A stretch of 64,000 nt of DNA, taken from the NCBI RefSeq assembly GCF_020709055.1, contig NZ_JAJFCK010000012.1:17503-81502 (forward strand). Reading direction: 5' to 3'. The notes beneath the pieces were generated by a model. It saw only the letters and a list, made by a program, of their open reading frames with translations, had not been told where the DNA came from and made no database searches. Positions 33,862-42,218 of this stretch are shown one piece after another (the first letter of the stretch is position 1; each line of letters starts with the position of its first letter). The translations under genes were made by a program, and so were the position numbers. Origin of the DNA: Ruminococcus callidus. GTDB taxonomy: Bacteria; Bacillota; Clostridia; Oscillospirales; Ruminococcaceae.

Positions 33862-35802
33862 ATGGGATTGACCCTGACGGAAAAAATCCTGAAAGCCCAC
33901 TTGGTAGAGGGCAAAATGGTAAAGGGTTCTGAGATCGGAATCCGCATCGACCAGACACTGACACAGGATGCCACCGGCACAATGGCATATTTGGAATTTG
34001 AGGCAATGGGAGTTCCCCGTGTACGCACGGAGCGCAGCGTTGCCTATATCGATCACAACACCCTGCAGAGCGGTTTCGAAAACGCAGATGACCACCGTTT
34101 CATCGGCAGCGTTGCCAAGAAGCACGGCATCTATTTCTCCCGTCCCGGCAATGGTATCTGCCATCAGGTGCATCTGGAGCGCTTTGGCGTGCCGGGCAAG
34201 ACCCTGATCGGCTCGGACAGCCATACCCCCACAGGCGGCGGTATCGGTATGATCGCCATGGGTGCCGGCGGTCTGGATGTTGCAGTGGCAATGGGCGGCG
34301 GTACGTACTACATCACCTGTCCGAAGGTTGTCAAGGTAGAACTGACCGGCAAGCTTTCTCCGTGGGTGGCTGCAAAGGATGTCATTCTGGAAGTGCTGCG
34401 CCGGATGTCCGTAAAGGGCGGCGTTGGCAAGGTCATCGAGTATTGCGGCGAGGGTGTCAAGACCCTGTCTGTTCCGGAACGTGCTACCATCACCAACATG
34501 GGTGCAGAACTGGGCGCAACAACCTCCATTTTCCCGTCGGACGATGTGACTAAGGCATTCCTCGAAGCACAGGGCAGAGGCGAAGTCTGGAGCGAACAGA
34601 AGGCAGATGCAGATGCTGTCTATGACGAAGAGCTGCACATTGACCTGAGCAAACTGGTACCGCTGGCAGCATGTCCGCACTCTCCGGACAATGTCAAGAC
34701 TGTGGCTGAGATCGGCAAGCTGAAGATCGATCAGGTCTGCATCGGTTCCTGCACCAACTCTTCTCTGCTGGATATGATGAAGGTGGCATACATCCTCAAG
34801 GGCAAGACCGTCAATCCGGATGTCTCCCTGTCCATCGCTCCCGGCTCGAAGCAGGTGCTGAACATGATGGCAGATATGGGACTGCTGGGCACCATCATTG
34901 CAGCCGGCGCAAGAATTCTGGAAAGCGCCTGCGGCCCGTGTATCGGTATGGGACAGTCTCCGAACTCCGGCGGTATCTCCCTGCGCACCTTCAACCGGAA
35001 CTTCCTCGGACGCTCCGGAACCAAGGACGGTCAGATCTATCTGGTTTCTCCGGAACTGGCTGCATACTCTGCACTCACCGGTTACCTCAGCGATCCGAGA
35101 GAACTGGGCGAGATGCCGGACTTTGTACTGCCGGAGAAGTTCACTGTCAACGACAATATGATCGTTCTGCCGGCACCGGAAGAGGAAATGGACAAGGTGG
35201 AGATCCTGCGTGGCCCGAACATCAAGCCGTTCCCGGAGACCGCTCCGCTGGAGGCAACCATCGAGGCTGGCTGCTCGCTGAAGGTTGGCGACAACATCAC
35301 CACTGACCACATCATGCCGGCAGGTGCCAAGATTCTGCCGCTGCGTTCCAACATTCCGGCAATTTCGCAGCACTGCTTTACCGTATGTGATGAGGCATTC
35401 CCGAAGCGTGCCAAGGAGATGGGACAGAGCATTATCGTAGGCGGTTCCAACTATGGACAGGGCTCCTCCCGTGAGCACGCTGCACTGGCTCCGCTGTATC
35501 TGGGTGTCAAGGCAGTTCTGGTCAAGAGTTTTGCCCGTATCCACCGTGCAAACCTCATCAACGCCGGCATCCTGCCCCTGACTTTCGTGAACGAGGCAGA
35601 CTACGAGAAGATCTCCCAGGGCGATGTTCTGGAACTGGCAGATGTTCGCAAGCATATCGAAGTCGGCGAAACCACACTGACACTGGTCAACAAGACCACT
35701 GGCGCAGAGATTCCGGTACTGTGCGAACTGACCGGACGCACCAAGGACATCATTCTGGCAGGCGGTCTGCTGGATTACACCCGCGACAAGCTGAGCAAGT
35801 AA
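33862..35802 (+). CDS. acn: Aconitate hydratase
   Basis: 4Fe-4S enzyme interconverting citrate and isocitrate (646 residues). The shorter length and TLIGSDSHTPTGGGIGMIAMGAGG place it with the compact bacterial aconitases rather than the 890-residue AcnA. Cluster cysteines: one in IGSCTNSS and two in ESACGPCIGMG. The swivel domain has DNITTDHIMPAG and GGSNYGQGSSREHAAL. AAAGGAATG precedes the ATG. With icd 1.5 kb downstream it can make 2-oxoglutarate for glutamate; no citrate synthase is in the window. Confidence 0.96.
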   Translation: MGLTLTEKILKAHLVEGKMVKGSEIGIRIDQTLTQDATGTMAYLEFEAMGVPRVRTERSVAYIDHNTLQSGFENADDHRFIGSVAKKHGIYFSRPGNGICHQVHLERFGVPGKTLIGSDSHTPTGGGIGMIAMGAGGLDVAVAMGGGTYYITCPKVVKVELTGKLSPWVAAKDVILEVLRRMSVKGGVGKVIEYCGEGVKTLSVPERATITNMGAELGATTSIFPSDDVTKAFLEAQGRGEVWSEQKADADAVYDEELHIDLSKLVPLAACPHSPDNVKTVAEIGKLKIDQVCIGSCTNSSLLDMMKVAYILKGKTVNPDVSLSIAPGSKQVLNMMADMGLLGTIIAAGARILESACGPCIGMGQSPNSGGISLRTFNRNFLGRSGTKDGQIYLVSPELAAYSALTGYLSDPRELGEMPDFVLPEKFTVNDNMIVLPAPEEEMDKVEILRGPNIKPFPETAPLEATIEAGCSLKVGDNITTDHIMPAGAKILPLRSNIPAISQHCFTVCDEAFPKRAKEMGQSIIVGGSNYGQGSSREHAALAPLYLGVKAVLVKSFARIHRANLINAGILPLTFVNEADYEKISQGDVLELADVRKHIEVGETTLTLVNKTTGAEIPVLCELTGRTKDIILAGGLLDYTRDKLSK

Positions 35803-36069
35803 GTGGCTGATCCGGAAACGAAAAAGAAAATCGAAAGATACCGGCAATTCCGGAAAGACTACGGGAATCATTTGTTTGCCGTGTTGATGATCGTCTTTGT
35901 CTATGCAATGCTTACCGATCATGACATCATGGACTATTTGCATCTGCTGCGGGAACGTCCGGTTTCCGGAATCGGGCTGGCAGTACTGTTGCTGCTGGTT
36001 GCCGCTGGTCTGTATGTGCTGAGAAAGCTGCTGCGGGAACTGCGGCAGGATCGGGAGAAACGGGAATGA
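35803..36069 (+). CDS. Small membrane protein, unknown
   Basis: 88 residues, GTG start immediately after the acn stop, with its own stop overlapping the TraX-like gene by 4 nt (ATGA). Charged N-terminus (about 20 residues), a hydrophobic segment HLFAVLMIVFVYAML, a short polar loop, a second segment GIGLAVLLLLVAAGLYVL, and a basic end RKLLRELRQDREKRE. No strong SD; translation probably depends on coupling to acn. No family recognised. Confidence 0.65.
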   Translation: MADPETKKKIERYRQFRKDYGNHLFAVLMIVFVYAMLTDHDIMDYLHLLRERPVSGIGLAVLLLLVAAGLYVLRKLLRELRQDREKRE

Positions 36070-36773
36070 CAAACACAAAAGGATTTCTCAACCGCAACCA
36101 GCTGAAATATCTGGTGATCGCAGCCATGCTCATTGACCATATTGCGTGGGCATTTGTTCCTACAGCGTCGCTGCTGGGGCAGGTGATGCACATCATCGGG
36201 CGGCTGACCGGTCCGACCATGGCGTATATGCTGGCGGAGGGGTATTGCTATACCCGCAGTGTAAAGAAATACGCCATGCGGCTGGGTATTTTTGCCGTGA
36301 TCTCATGGCTGCCGTTCAGTTATTTTGAGAAAGGCTGTATCCGCCCGGCGTTCGGCGTGATCTATACGCTGTTTCTCAGTCTGCTGGCGATCTGGTTCTG
36401 GGACAAGGGCAAGTGTTCAGTTCTGTGGAAACAGCTGGGGACGCTGGGACTCTGTCTTCTGTCGATCTTTGGCGACTGGGCGATGTTTGATGTGCTCTAT
36501 GCGCTGACCTTTTTCCGGTATCGGGACAATCCGAAAGAAAAATGGATTTCGTTCAGTGCTATCACGGTGATTTGCTGTGTCGGCATGCTGGGAAACGAAC
36601 CCATATGGAGCGGAATGTTCCAGCTGGGCATCTTTCTGGTGATACCGCTGATACAGTATTGCTACAACGGCAAAAGCGGCAGTAAGAAGCCGTTTCACAA
36701 GTGGTTTTTCTATGTGTTCTATCCGCTGCATCTGCTGGTGCTGGGGATTCATCGCTGGGTGGTGTTTGCGTAA
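36066..36773 (+). CDS. TraX-family integral membrane protein
   Basis: Protein of 235 residues with about seven hydrophobic segments. It opens with LKYLVIAAMLIDHIAWAF and continues with GRLTGPTMAYMLAEGYCYTRSVKKYAMRL, the TraX signature (shown here in part). F-plasmid TraX acetylates pilin; chromosomal relatives in Firmicutes are uncharacterised and resemble acyltransferase-3 membrane proteins. Coupled to the small gene upstream and directly abutting the one downstream. Confidence 0.9.
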   Translation: MTNTKGFLNRNQLKYLVIAAMLIDHIAWAFVPTASLLGQVMHIIGRLTGPTMAYMLAEGYCYTRSVKKYAMRLGIFAVISWLPFSYFEKGCIRPAFGVIYTLFLSLLAIWFWDKGKCSVLWKQLGTLGLCLLSIFGDWAMFDVLYALTFFRYRDNPKEKWISFSAITVICCVGMLGNEPIWSGMFQLGIFLVIPLIQYCYNGKSGSKKPFHKWFFYVFYPLHLLVLGIHRWVVFA

Positions 36774-37136
36774 ATGAAGCAGGACAGGCAGCAGGAACTG
36801 CATTTCGAAGATCTGGCAAAGCAGTTCACGGAAAATGTTTCCCGAAGCAAGCGGGTATTTTCCATGGAAGATGCCATGCAGGATAACACTATGCGAAAAT
36901 CCGTGCAGAAGCACCGGCGGAAAATGAAACGGAAAACAGTTCTGGAATACGCAATTGCTTTTTCGGCAATCGCAGTGGGACTTCCCGTTGTGCTGTGGTA
37001 TCTGTACCGACAGTTTTTGCTGTTCCGGCAAATGCCGGAGGTGGTGCAGTTCTACTTGCAGCATCCGGTTCTGGGCGTGGCAACGCTTCTGGGCGGCGGC
37101 TTGTTTGCATGGGCACTGTACCATGCGAAAAAATAA
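36774..37136 (+). CDS. Small membrane protein, unknown
   Basis: 120 residues; the ATG abuts the stop of the TraX-like gene. A polar, charged N-terminal half (to about residue 53, many Gln, Lys, Arg) is followed by two hydrophobic segments (VLEYAIAFSAIAVGLPVVLW and VLGVATLLGGGLFAWAL). It ends in a short basic tail. No family recognised; the arrangement with the TraX-like gene suggests a membrane partner. Confidence 0.65.
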   Translation: MKQDRQQELHFEDLAKQFTENVSRSKRVFSMEDAMQDNTMRKSVQKHRRKMKRKTVLEYAIAFSAIAVGLPVVLWYLYRQFLLFRQMPEVVQFYLQHPVLGVATLLGGGLFAWALYHAKK

Positions 37137-37305
37137 GAGCCTGTAGGAAAGGCGTGGACATTGACAGTGATGACTTACAGTTGATTTTTGGTGACAACTG
37201 CGGAATATGACAAAATTTCTGCGTTGGCAGAACACGCCGGATCTCGCATTGCTCCGGCGAAAACGTGATAAATGCAATGAGAAGCAATTTGAGGAGGAAA
37301 ATCAA

Positions 37306-38520
37306 ATGGCAAAGATTCAAATGACAACGCCGCTGGTCGAGATGGACGGCGACGAGATGACCCGTGTCCTGTGGCAGTGGATCAAGGACATTCTGCTGAC
37401 CCCGTATGTTGACCTCAAGACCGAGTACTATGATCTGGGTCTGGAATACCGGGAAAAAACCAAGGATCAGGTAACCATCGACAGCGCCAACGCCACCAAG
37501 AAGTACGGCGTTGCAGTCAAGTGCGCAACCATCACCCCGAACGCTGCAAGAATGCCGGAGTACAATCTGTCCCAGATGTGGAAGAGCCCCAACGGCACCA
37601 TTCGTGCCATTCTGGACGGCACGGTTTTCCGTACCCCGATTCTGGTCAAGGGCATTGAGCCGTATATCCCTACCTGGACTGCACCGATCACCATTGCCCG
37701 TCACGCTTACGGCGATGTGTACAAGAACACCGAGATGAAGGTAAAGCAGGGCTCCAAGGCTGAGCTGGTTGTCACCGACGCAGAGGGCAAGGAGACCAGA
37801 GAGCTGATCTTCAACTTCGAGGATACCGATGGTATCATTCAGGGTCTGCACAACAAGAACAACTCCATCGCAGGCTTCGCCCGTGCATGCTTCAACTACG
37901 GTTTGGATCTGCATCAGGACGTTTGGTTCGCAACCAAGGATACCATTTCCAAGAAGTATGACCACACCTTCAAGGATATTTTCCAGGAGATCTACGACAA
38001 CGAATACAAGGAAAAGTTCGAGGCAGTAGGCATCGAGTACTTCTACACCCTGATCGACGACGCAGTTGCCCGTGTCATCCGTTCTCACGGCGGTTATATC
38101 TGGGCTTGCAAGAACTACGATGGCGATGTGATGTCCGATATGGTTTCCACCGCTTACGGTTCTCTGGCAATGATGACTTCCGTTCTGGTTTCTCCGGACG
38201 GCATCTATGAGTATGAGGCTGCACACGGCACCGTTCAGCGTCACTATTACAAGTACCTGAAGGGCGAGGAGACCTCTACCAACTCTGTTGCAACCATCTT
38301 CGCATGGAGCGGCGCAATGCGCAAGCGTGGCGAACTGGACAAGCTGCCGGAGCTGGCTGCCTTTGCAGACAAGCTGGAGAAGGCGACCATTCAGACCATT
38401 GAGGACGGCGTGATGACTGGCGACCTGTATCTGATCTCCAAGCTGGAGAACAAGAAGAAGGTCAACTCCAAGGAATTCTTGGAGGCAATCCGTGAGCGTC
38501 TGGATGCACTGATGGCATAA
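37306..38520 (+). CDS. icd: NADP-dependent isocitrate dehydrogenase
   Basis: Oxidative decarboxylation of isocitrate to 2-oxoglutarate (404 residues). It is of the eukaryotic-like homodimeric subfamily (PLVEMDGDEMTRVLWQWIKD start, KSPNGTIRAILDGTVFR, DDAVARVIRSHGGYIWACKNYDGD, EAAHGTVQRHYYKYLKG). ATG 37306 follows GAGGAGG. The 169 nt before it hold two small hairpins and no clear promoter; it could be read from the acn promoter or from an unseen one. Confidence 0.96.
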   Translation: MAKIQMTTPLVEMDGDEMTRVLWQWIKDILLTPYVDLKTEYYDLGLEYREKTKDQVTIDSANATKKYGVAVKCATITPNAARMPEYNLSQMWKSPNGTIRAILDGTVFRTPILVKGIEPYIPTWTAPITIARHAYGDVYKNTEMKVKQGSKAELVVTDAEGKETRELIFNFEDTDGIIQGLHNKNNSIAGFARACFNYGLDLHQDVWFATKDTISKKYDHTFKDIFQEIYDNEYKEKFEAVGIEYFYTLIDDAVARVIRSHGGYIWACKNYDGDVMSDMVSTAYGSLAMMTSVLVSPDGIYEYEAAHGTVQRHYYKYLKGEETSTNSVATIFAWSGAMRKRGELDKLPELAAFADKLEKATIQTIEDGVMTGDLYLISKLENKKKVNSKEFLEAIRERLDALMA

Positions 38521-38609
38521 TCCAAAAGATACGACAGGAATTGAGACAAGCGGGAACGGATCAATGGATTTGACCTGTGACCGGATTTTCATAGGGAGAG
38601 CGATCAATT

Positions 38610-39236
38610 GTGGTGCAGAAGCATGAGGTTTCCGAATCTGTAGTCCGCCGGCTGCCACGGTACTATCGGCTGCTGCAAGAGCTGGAACGGCAGGGTCAGG
38701 CGCACACTTCCTCCAGAGAACTGGGGAAGCGTCTGGGAATGACTGCCTCGCAGATTCGACAGGATCTGAGCTGTTTTGGCTGCTTCGGACAGCAGGGCTA
38801 CGGATATTCTGTGACAGAACTGCGGGAAAATCTGGAGCGCATCATGGGACTGCCGCAGCTGCTGCCGGCGATTCTGGTCGGCGCAGGAAATCTGGGGCAG
38901 GTCGTTGCGGAAAACGTGCGTTTTGAGCAGCGTGGATTCCGTCTGATCGGAATCTTTGACATCAAACCGGAGCTGGTGGGAAATCAGATGGCCGGGCTGG
39001 AAATCCAGCCCATGGAACAGCTGGAGGCGTTTTGCGCACAGCAAAAGCCTGTGGCTGCCGTTCTGTGCCTTTCCAAGGAAGTGGCACAGGATACCGCAGA
39101 GCATCTGGTCTCTCTGGGCATTCGGGGACTGTGGAATTTCAGCCACTGCGACATCGCTGTGGAGCACGCAAAGGTCGTGACGATGCATCTGGATGACAGC
39201 CTGATGACGCTCTCTTATAAACTGCATAATCTGTAA
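38610..39236 (+). CDS. rex: Redox-sensing transcriptional repressor Rex
   Basis: NADH/NAD+-responsive repressor of fermentation genes (208 residues). N-terminal winged helix: VVRRLPRYYRLLQELE, SSRELGKRLGMTASQIRQDLSCFG. Rossmann domain: LVGAGNLGQVVA, GIFDIKP, LCLSKEVAQDTAEHL. C-terminal swapped helix. Start GTG 38610 (or 38613), with AGGGAG upstream. A natural target is adhE at 49.4 kb, but I found no full Rex operator there. Confidence 0.95.
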   Translation: MVQKHEVSESVVRRLPRYYRLLQELERQGQAHTSSRELGKRLGMTASQIRQDLSCFGCFGQQGYGYSVTELRENLERIMGLPQLLPAILVGAGNLGQVVAENVRFEQRGFRLIGIFDIKPELVGNQMAGLEIQPMEQLEAFCAQQKPVAAVLCLSKEVAQDTAEHLVSLGIRGLWNFSHCDIAVEHAKVVTMHLDDSLMTLSYKLHNL

Positions 39237-39295
39237 GAGCTGCTGCGGACGGTTTCTAAGCTTGTCCTGCGGGCGGACTCTGAACGGGTGCTGCG

Positions 39296-39335
39296 AAAAG
39301 GGTACTGGTTTCAGAAAAAATCAGTGCCCTTTTTG
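39296..39335 (+). terminator. Terminator after rex
   Basis: AAAGGGTACTG pairs with CAGTGCCCTTT, then TTTTT. Confidence 0.75.
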
Positions 39336-39354
39336 AATCGAAAAGGAGAAAAGA

Positions 39355-40065
39355 ATGAGTGCGATAGCAGATACCTCTGCCATTCTCGTGTGCGCCGGAA
39401 ATGCCACACGGATGCAGGGAAAAAATAAGATTTTGCTTCCTCTGGGTGATACCACGGTCATCGGCATGGCAATGCGTGCCTTTGAACAGTGCGAACGTGT
39501 GGCGGAACTGATCGTGGTGGCACGTCCGGCGGATCACGATGCCATTCGGGAAACGGCGGAAAAGGCTGGGATCACAAAGCTGCACGCTGTTGTGGAGGGC
39601 GGTTCGACCCGACAGGAGAGCGTGATGTGCGGACTGCATGCCCTGTCGAAAACAACGACCATGCTCGCCATTCACGACGGCGCACGTCCGCTGGTTCTGC
39701 CGGCGCAGATTGCGCAGGTGATTCAGGATGCCTCGGTATTCGGCGGGGCAACGCTGGGCGTTCCGGTAAAGGACACCATCAAGGTGGTCAATGACAACCT
39801 GATCGTGGACACGCCCTACCGTCCGCACCTCTATATCACTCAGACACCGCAGGTATTCAAACGGCAGCTCTATTTTGAGGCGGTCACGTTTGCACGGGAG
39901 CACGGACTGGACTTTACCGATGACTGCCAGCTGGTGGAGGCAATCAACCACAAAATTTATATGACCACTGGAGATTACACCAATCTGAAAATTACGACAC
40001 CGGAGGACATTGCAATTGCAGAGATCCTACTGAAGCGCCGGGAAAAGGAGGAAACAATATGCTGA
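39355..40065 (+). CDS. ispD: 2-C-methyl-D-erythritol 4-phosphate cytidylyltransferase
   Basis: MEP pathway enzyme adding CMP (236 residues). AILVCAGNATRMQGKNKILLPL is a variant of the usual CTP loop (shown in part as CAGNATRMQG). HDGARPLV, TPQVF and the C-terminal NLKITTPEDIAIAE are standard. AAAAGGAG precedes ATG. Overlaps ispF by 7 nt. Confidence 0.95.
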   Translation: MSAIADTSAILVCAGNATRMQGKNKILLPLGDTTVIGMAMRAFEQCERVAELIVVARPADHDAIRETAEKAGITKLHAVVEGGSTRQESVMCGLHALSKTTTMLAIHDGARPLVLPAQIAQVIQDASVFGGATLGVPVKDTIKVVNDNLIVDTPYRPHLYITQTPQVFKRQLYFEAVTFAREHGLDFTDDCQLVEAINHKIYMTTGDYTNLKITTPEDIAIAEILLKRREKEETIC

Positions 40066-40547
40066 CGTTGCCGTATCGCATTGGACATGGTTATGATGTT
40101 CACCGTCTGGTGGAGGGACGAAAATTGATTCTGGGAGGCGTGGAGGTTCCCTACGAAAAAGGATTGCTGGGGCACTCCGATGCCGATGTGCTGGCGCACG
40201 CTGTGATGGATTCAATGCTGGGGGCATTATCGCTGGGGGACATTGGCTGTCTTTTTCCAGACACGGATCCGAAGTATGCCGGTGCGGACAGCATGCTTTT
40301 GATGAAGGAAGTCGTAGAACGTGTAAAAGAAATGGGATATGTTGTCGGGAATCTAGATGCCACCATTCTCTGTCAGCGCCCAAGGCTGATGGGATATCTT
40401 ACGAAGATGCAGCTCAATATTGCAGAGGTTTGCGGAGTTCGTTATTTTCAAGTCAGCGTCAAAGCCACCACGGAGGAAAAGCTGGGCTTCACGGGGGATG
40501 GTTCCGGCATTGCAGTGCACTGCGTCTGCCTGCTTGTCAGAGAATAA
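40059..40547 (+). CDS. ispF: 2-C-methyl-D-erythritol 2,4-cyclodiphosphate synthase
   Basis: MEP pathway cyclase (162 residues), a homotrimer with zinc. Zinc and substrate residues in RIGHGYDVHRLVEGR and LLGHSDADVLAHAVMDSMLGA, then GDIGCLFPDTD and the C-terminal KATTEEKLGFTGDGSGIAVH. GGAGG lies 9 nt upstream, inside ispD. Confidence 0.96.
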   Translation: MLTLPYRIGHGYDVHRLVEGRKLILGGVEVPYEKGLLGHSDADVLAHAVMDSMLGALSLGDIGCLFPDTDPKYAGADSMLLMKEVVERVKEMGYVVGNLDATILCQRPRLMGYLTKMQLNIAEVCGVRYFQVSVKATTEEKLGFTGDGSGIAVHCVCLLVRE

Positions 40548-40668
40548 CGCCTGATTTTCCACAATTTCACCTGTACCTGTGGAAACGCCTTTCGAACTCC
40601 AAAGAAATTCCGGCATATACTGAGATGAGGGAGTTTTCTCTCAAATGATATGCAAAGGGGTGAGAAAG

Positions 40669-40896
40669 ATGTTGGGATGCAAGGCAGCAATGGTTTCTTA
40701 CACGCAGGCATCCCGTGCCCGCAAAATCCTGCAGCGCCTCGGCTACTCCTGTGAAGTGCGCCGTCTGGAGCACATCGGACCGGAGGGGTGCGGATTTGTG
40801 CTGACCGTACACGGAAATTGCAGCCATGTTTCTTCGATTCTTGCACAGGAGGGTATCCCGTTCCAACGGATGCAGGAGGAGCGTGATGCGTGGTGA
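40669..40896 (+). CDS. DUF3343 putative Se/S carrier-like protein
   Basis: 75 residues. The start GCKAAMVSYTQASRARKILQRLGYSCEVRR (shown in full elsewhere only as CKAAMVSYTQASRA) and a second part with GCGFVLTVHGNC fit the small DUF3343 family, proposed to carry sulfur or selenium. C-G-F and N-C supply cysteines. ATG 40669 after AAAGGGGTGAG. Its last 7 nt overlap the cysteine desulfurase gene, its expected partner. Confidence 0.8.
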   Translation: MLGCKAAMVSYTQASRARKILQRLGYSCEVRRLEHIGPEGCGFVLTVHGNCSHVSSILAQEGIPFQRMQEERDAW

Positions 40897-42071
40897 CAGT
40901 CAATTTTGACAACGCTGCGACGACGTATCCAAAGCCGCCGGAGGTGCGGCAGGCAGTGGCGGAGGCGGTGCTGAAGTATGGCAATTCCGGACGCGGTGGC
41001 CATACGATCGCCGCACGCACCTCGGAAATGGTCTACGGTGCCAGAGAAACGGCGGCAGACTTTTTCGGGGCAAAGGTGGAAAATACCATTTTCACACTCA
41101 ACTGCACCCACGCCTTGAATCTTGCGATTCAGGGCATCCTGCAAACCGGCGACCATGTGATTTTCAGCGATCTGGAACACAATTCCGTCTACCGGCCTAT
41201 TATGGCGCTGGCAAAGTCACGGAAAGTCGCCTATCGTATGGTGAAAATTGCGGCAGATGACGACGAGACCATGCGGCGGTTTCGGGCGGCGATTCGGCCG
41301 AACACCCGTGCGGTCGTCTGTACCATTGCCAGCAATGTGACGGGGCAGATCCTGCCTTACCGCCGTATTGCGCAGCTCTGCCGGGAAAACGGACTGTGCT
41401 TTATTGCGGACGGTGCGCAGGCGTGCGGCATTCTGCCGCTGTCATTGGAAGCGGACGGTATGCATATTTTATGTACTGCCGGCCATAAGGGACTCTATGG
41501 GATCACCGGCACCGGAATCCTCATGACGGACTGTCAGTTTCCCATTCGTCCGCTGATGCAGGGCGGAACCGGAAGCGCTTCCCGCAGTCCGGAACAGCCG
41601 GATTTCCTGCCGGATCGCCTGGAGTGCGGAACCCTCAATGTCATTGGGGCAGCGTCGCTGCAGGCGGGCATCGATTTTGTCAAGAGCCGGACGGTGGAGA
41701 TGCTGTATCGCCATGAGAGCTATCTGTGCGACCTGTTTTGTCAGGCGATGCAGGAGCTTCCGGAGGTGCGGGTCTATCGGGAGGCAGGCGTTTCCTATGT
41801 GCCCATTGTCTCCTTTACGGTGGCGGATGAACCGCCGGAAAAACTGGCGGCGTGGCTCAGTCAGGAGGGCTTTTGCCTGCGTGCCGGTCTGCACTGCGCA
41901 CCGCTGGCGCACGAAAAGCTTGGGACAGCGGATGGAACGCTGCGGTTTGCGCCGTCGGCATTCAGCCGGGAGTCTGACACGCTTCGGCTGGCTGCCAGCG
42001 TGAAAAATTATGTCAAGAATTTGAAAAATGGCGGAAACCTATTGAAAAAAACGAGCGATATGTTAAAATAG
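40890..42071 (+). CDS. Cysteine desulfurase family protein
   Basis: PLP enzyme (393 residues) taking sulfur, or possibly selenium, from (seleno)cysteine. FDNAATTYPKPPEV, LNCTHALNLAIQG, the PLP lysine in CTAGHKGLYGITGTG, LECGTLN, and the catalytic Cys in LRAGLHCAPLAHE. This resembles the desulfurase subfamily that travels with DUF3343 proteins in Clostridia, rather than the IscS of iron-sulfur assembly. GTG 40890 (or 40893) with AGGAGG about 10 nt upstream. The last 25 residues are basic and beyond the family's usual end. Confidence 0.9.
   Translation: MVTVNFDNAATTYPKPPEVRQAVAEAVLKYGNSGRGGHTIAARTSEMVYGARETAADFFGAKVENTIFTLNCTHALNLAIQGILQTGDHVIFSDLEHNSVYRPIMALAKSRKVAYRMVKIAADDDETMRRFRAAIRPNTRAVVCTIASNVTGQILPYRRIAQLCRENGLCFIADGAQACGILPLSLEADGMHILCTAGHKGLYGITGTGILMTDCQFPIRPLMQGGTGSASRSPEQPDFLPDRLECGTLNVIGAASLQAGIDFVKSRTVEMLYRHESYLCDLFCQAMQELPEVRVYREAGVSYVPIVSFTVADEPPEKLAAWLSQEGFCLRAGLHCAPLAHEKLGTADGTLRFAPSAFSRESDTLRLAASVKNYVKNLKNGGNLLKKTSDMLK
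42042..42069 (+). promoter_or_regulatory. Possible promoter of cdaA-cdaR
   Basis: TTGAAA (42042-42047), 16-nt spacer, TAAAAT (42064-42069), inside the 3' end of the desulfurase gene. Confidence 0.45.
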
Positions 42072-42099
42072 AAGAAGAGGAGCGCACAGTTTACGCTCG

Positions 42100-42141
42100 G
42101 AGAGTCTGTTTTGCACCTGTGATAAGCAAAAACAGACTCTT
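42100..42141 (+). other. Fourteen-bp hairpin in the cdaA leader
   Basis: AGAGTCTGTTTTGC pairs with GCAAAAACAGACTCT around a 10-nt loop with one bulge. TACATAAC follows rather than a T-run, so it is a leader structure or weak terminator of the desulfurase gene. Confidence 0.55.
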
Positions 42142-42218
42142 ACATAACAAATTGGAAGAATGGTGCGGAGGCTGCCTTTGCATTTGAAAAAACAGAAGTG
42201 AGAAGGGAAGGAATGTGT

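Noticed and set aside
33841..36078. 745-residue minus-strand frame opposite acn
   Set aside because: Antisense shadow of a GC-rich gene with strong codon bias; no SD, and motifs of aconitase are complete on the plus strand.
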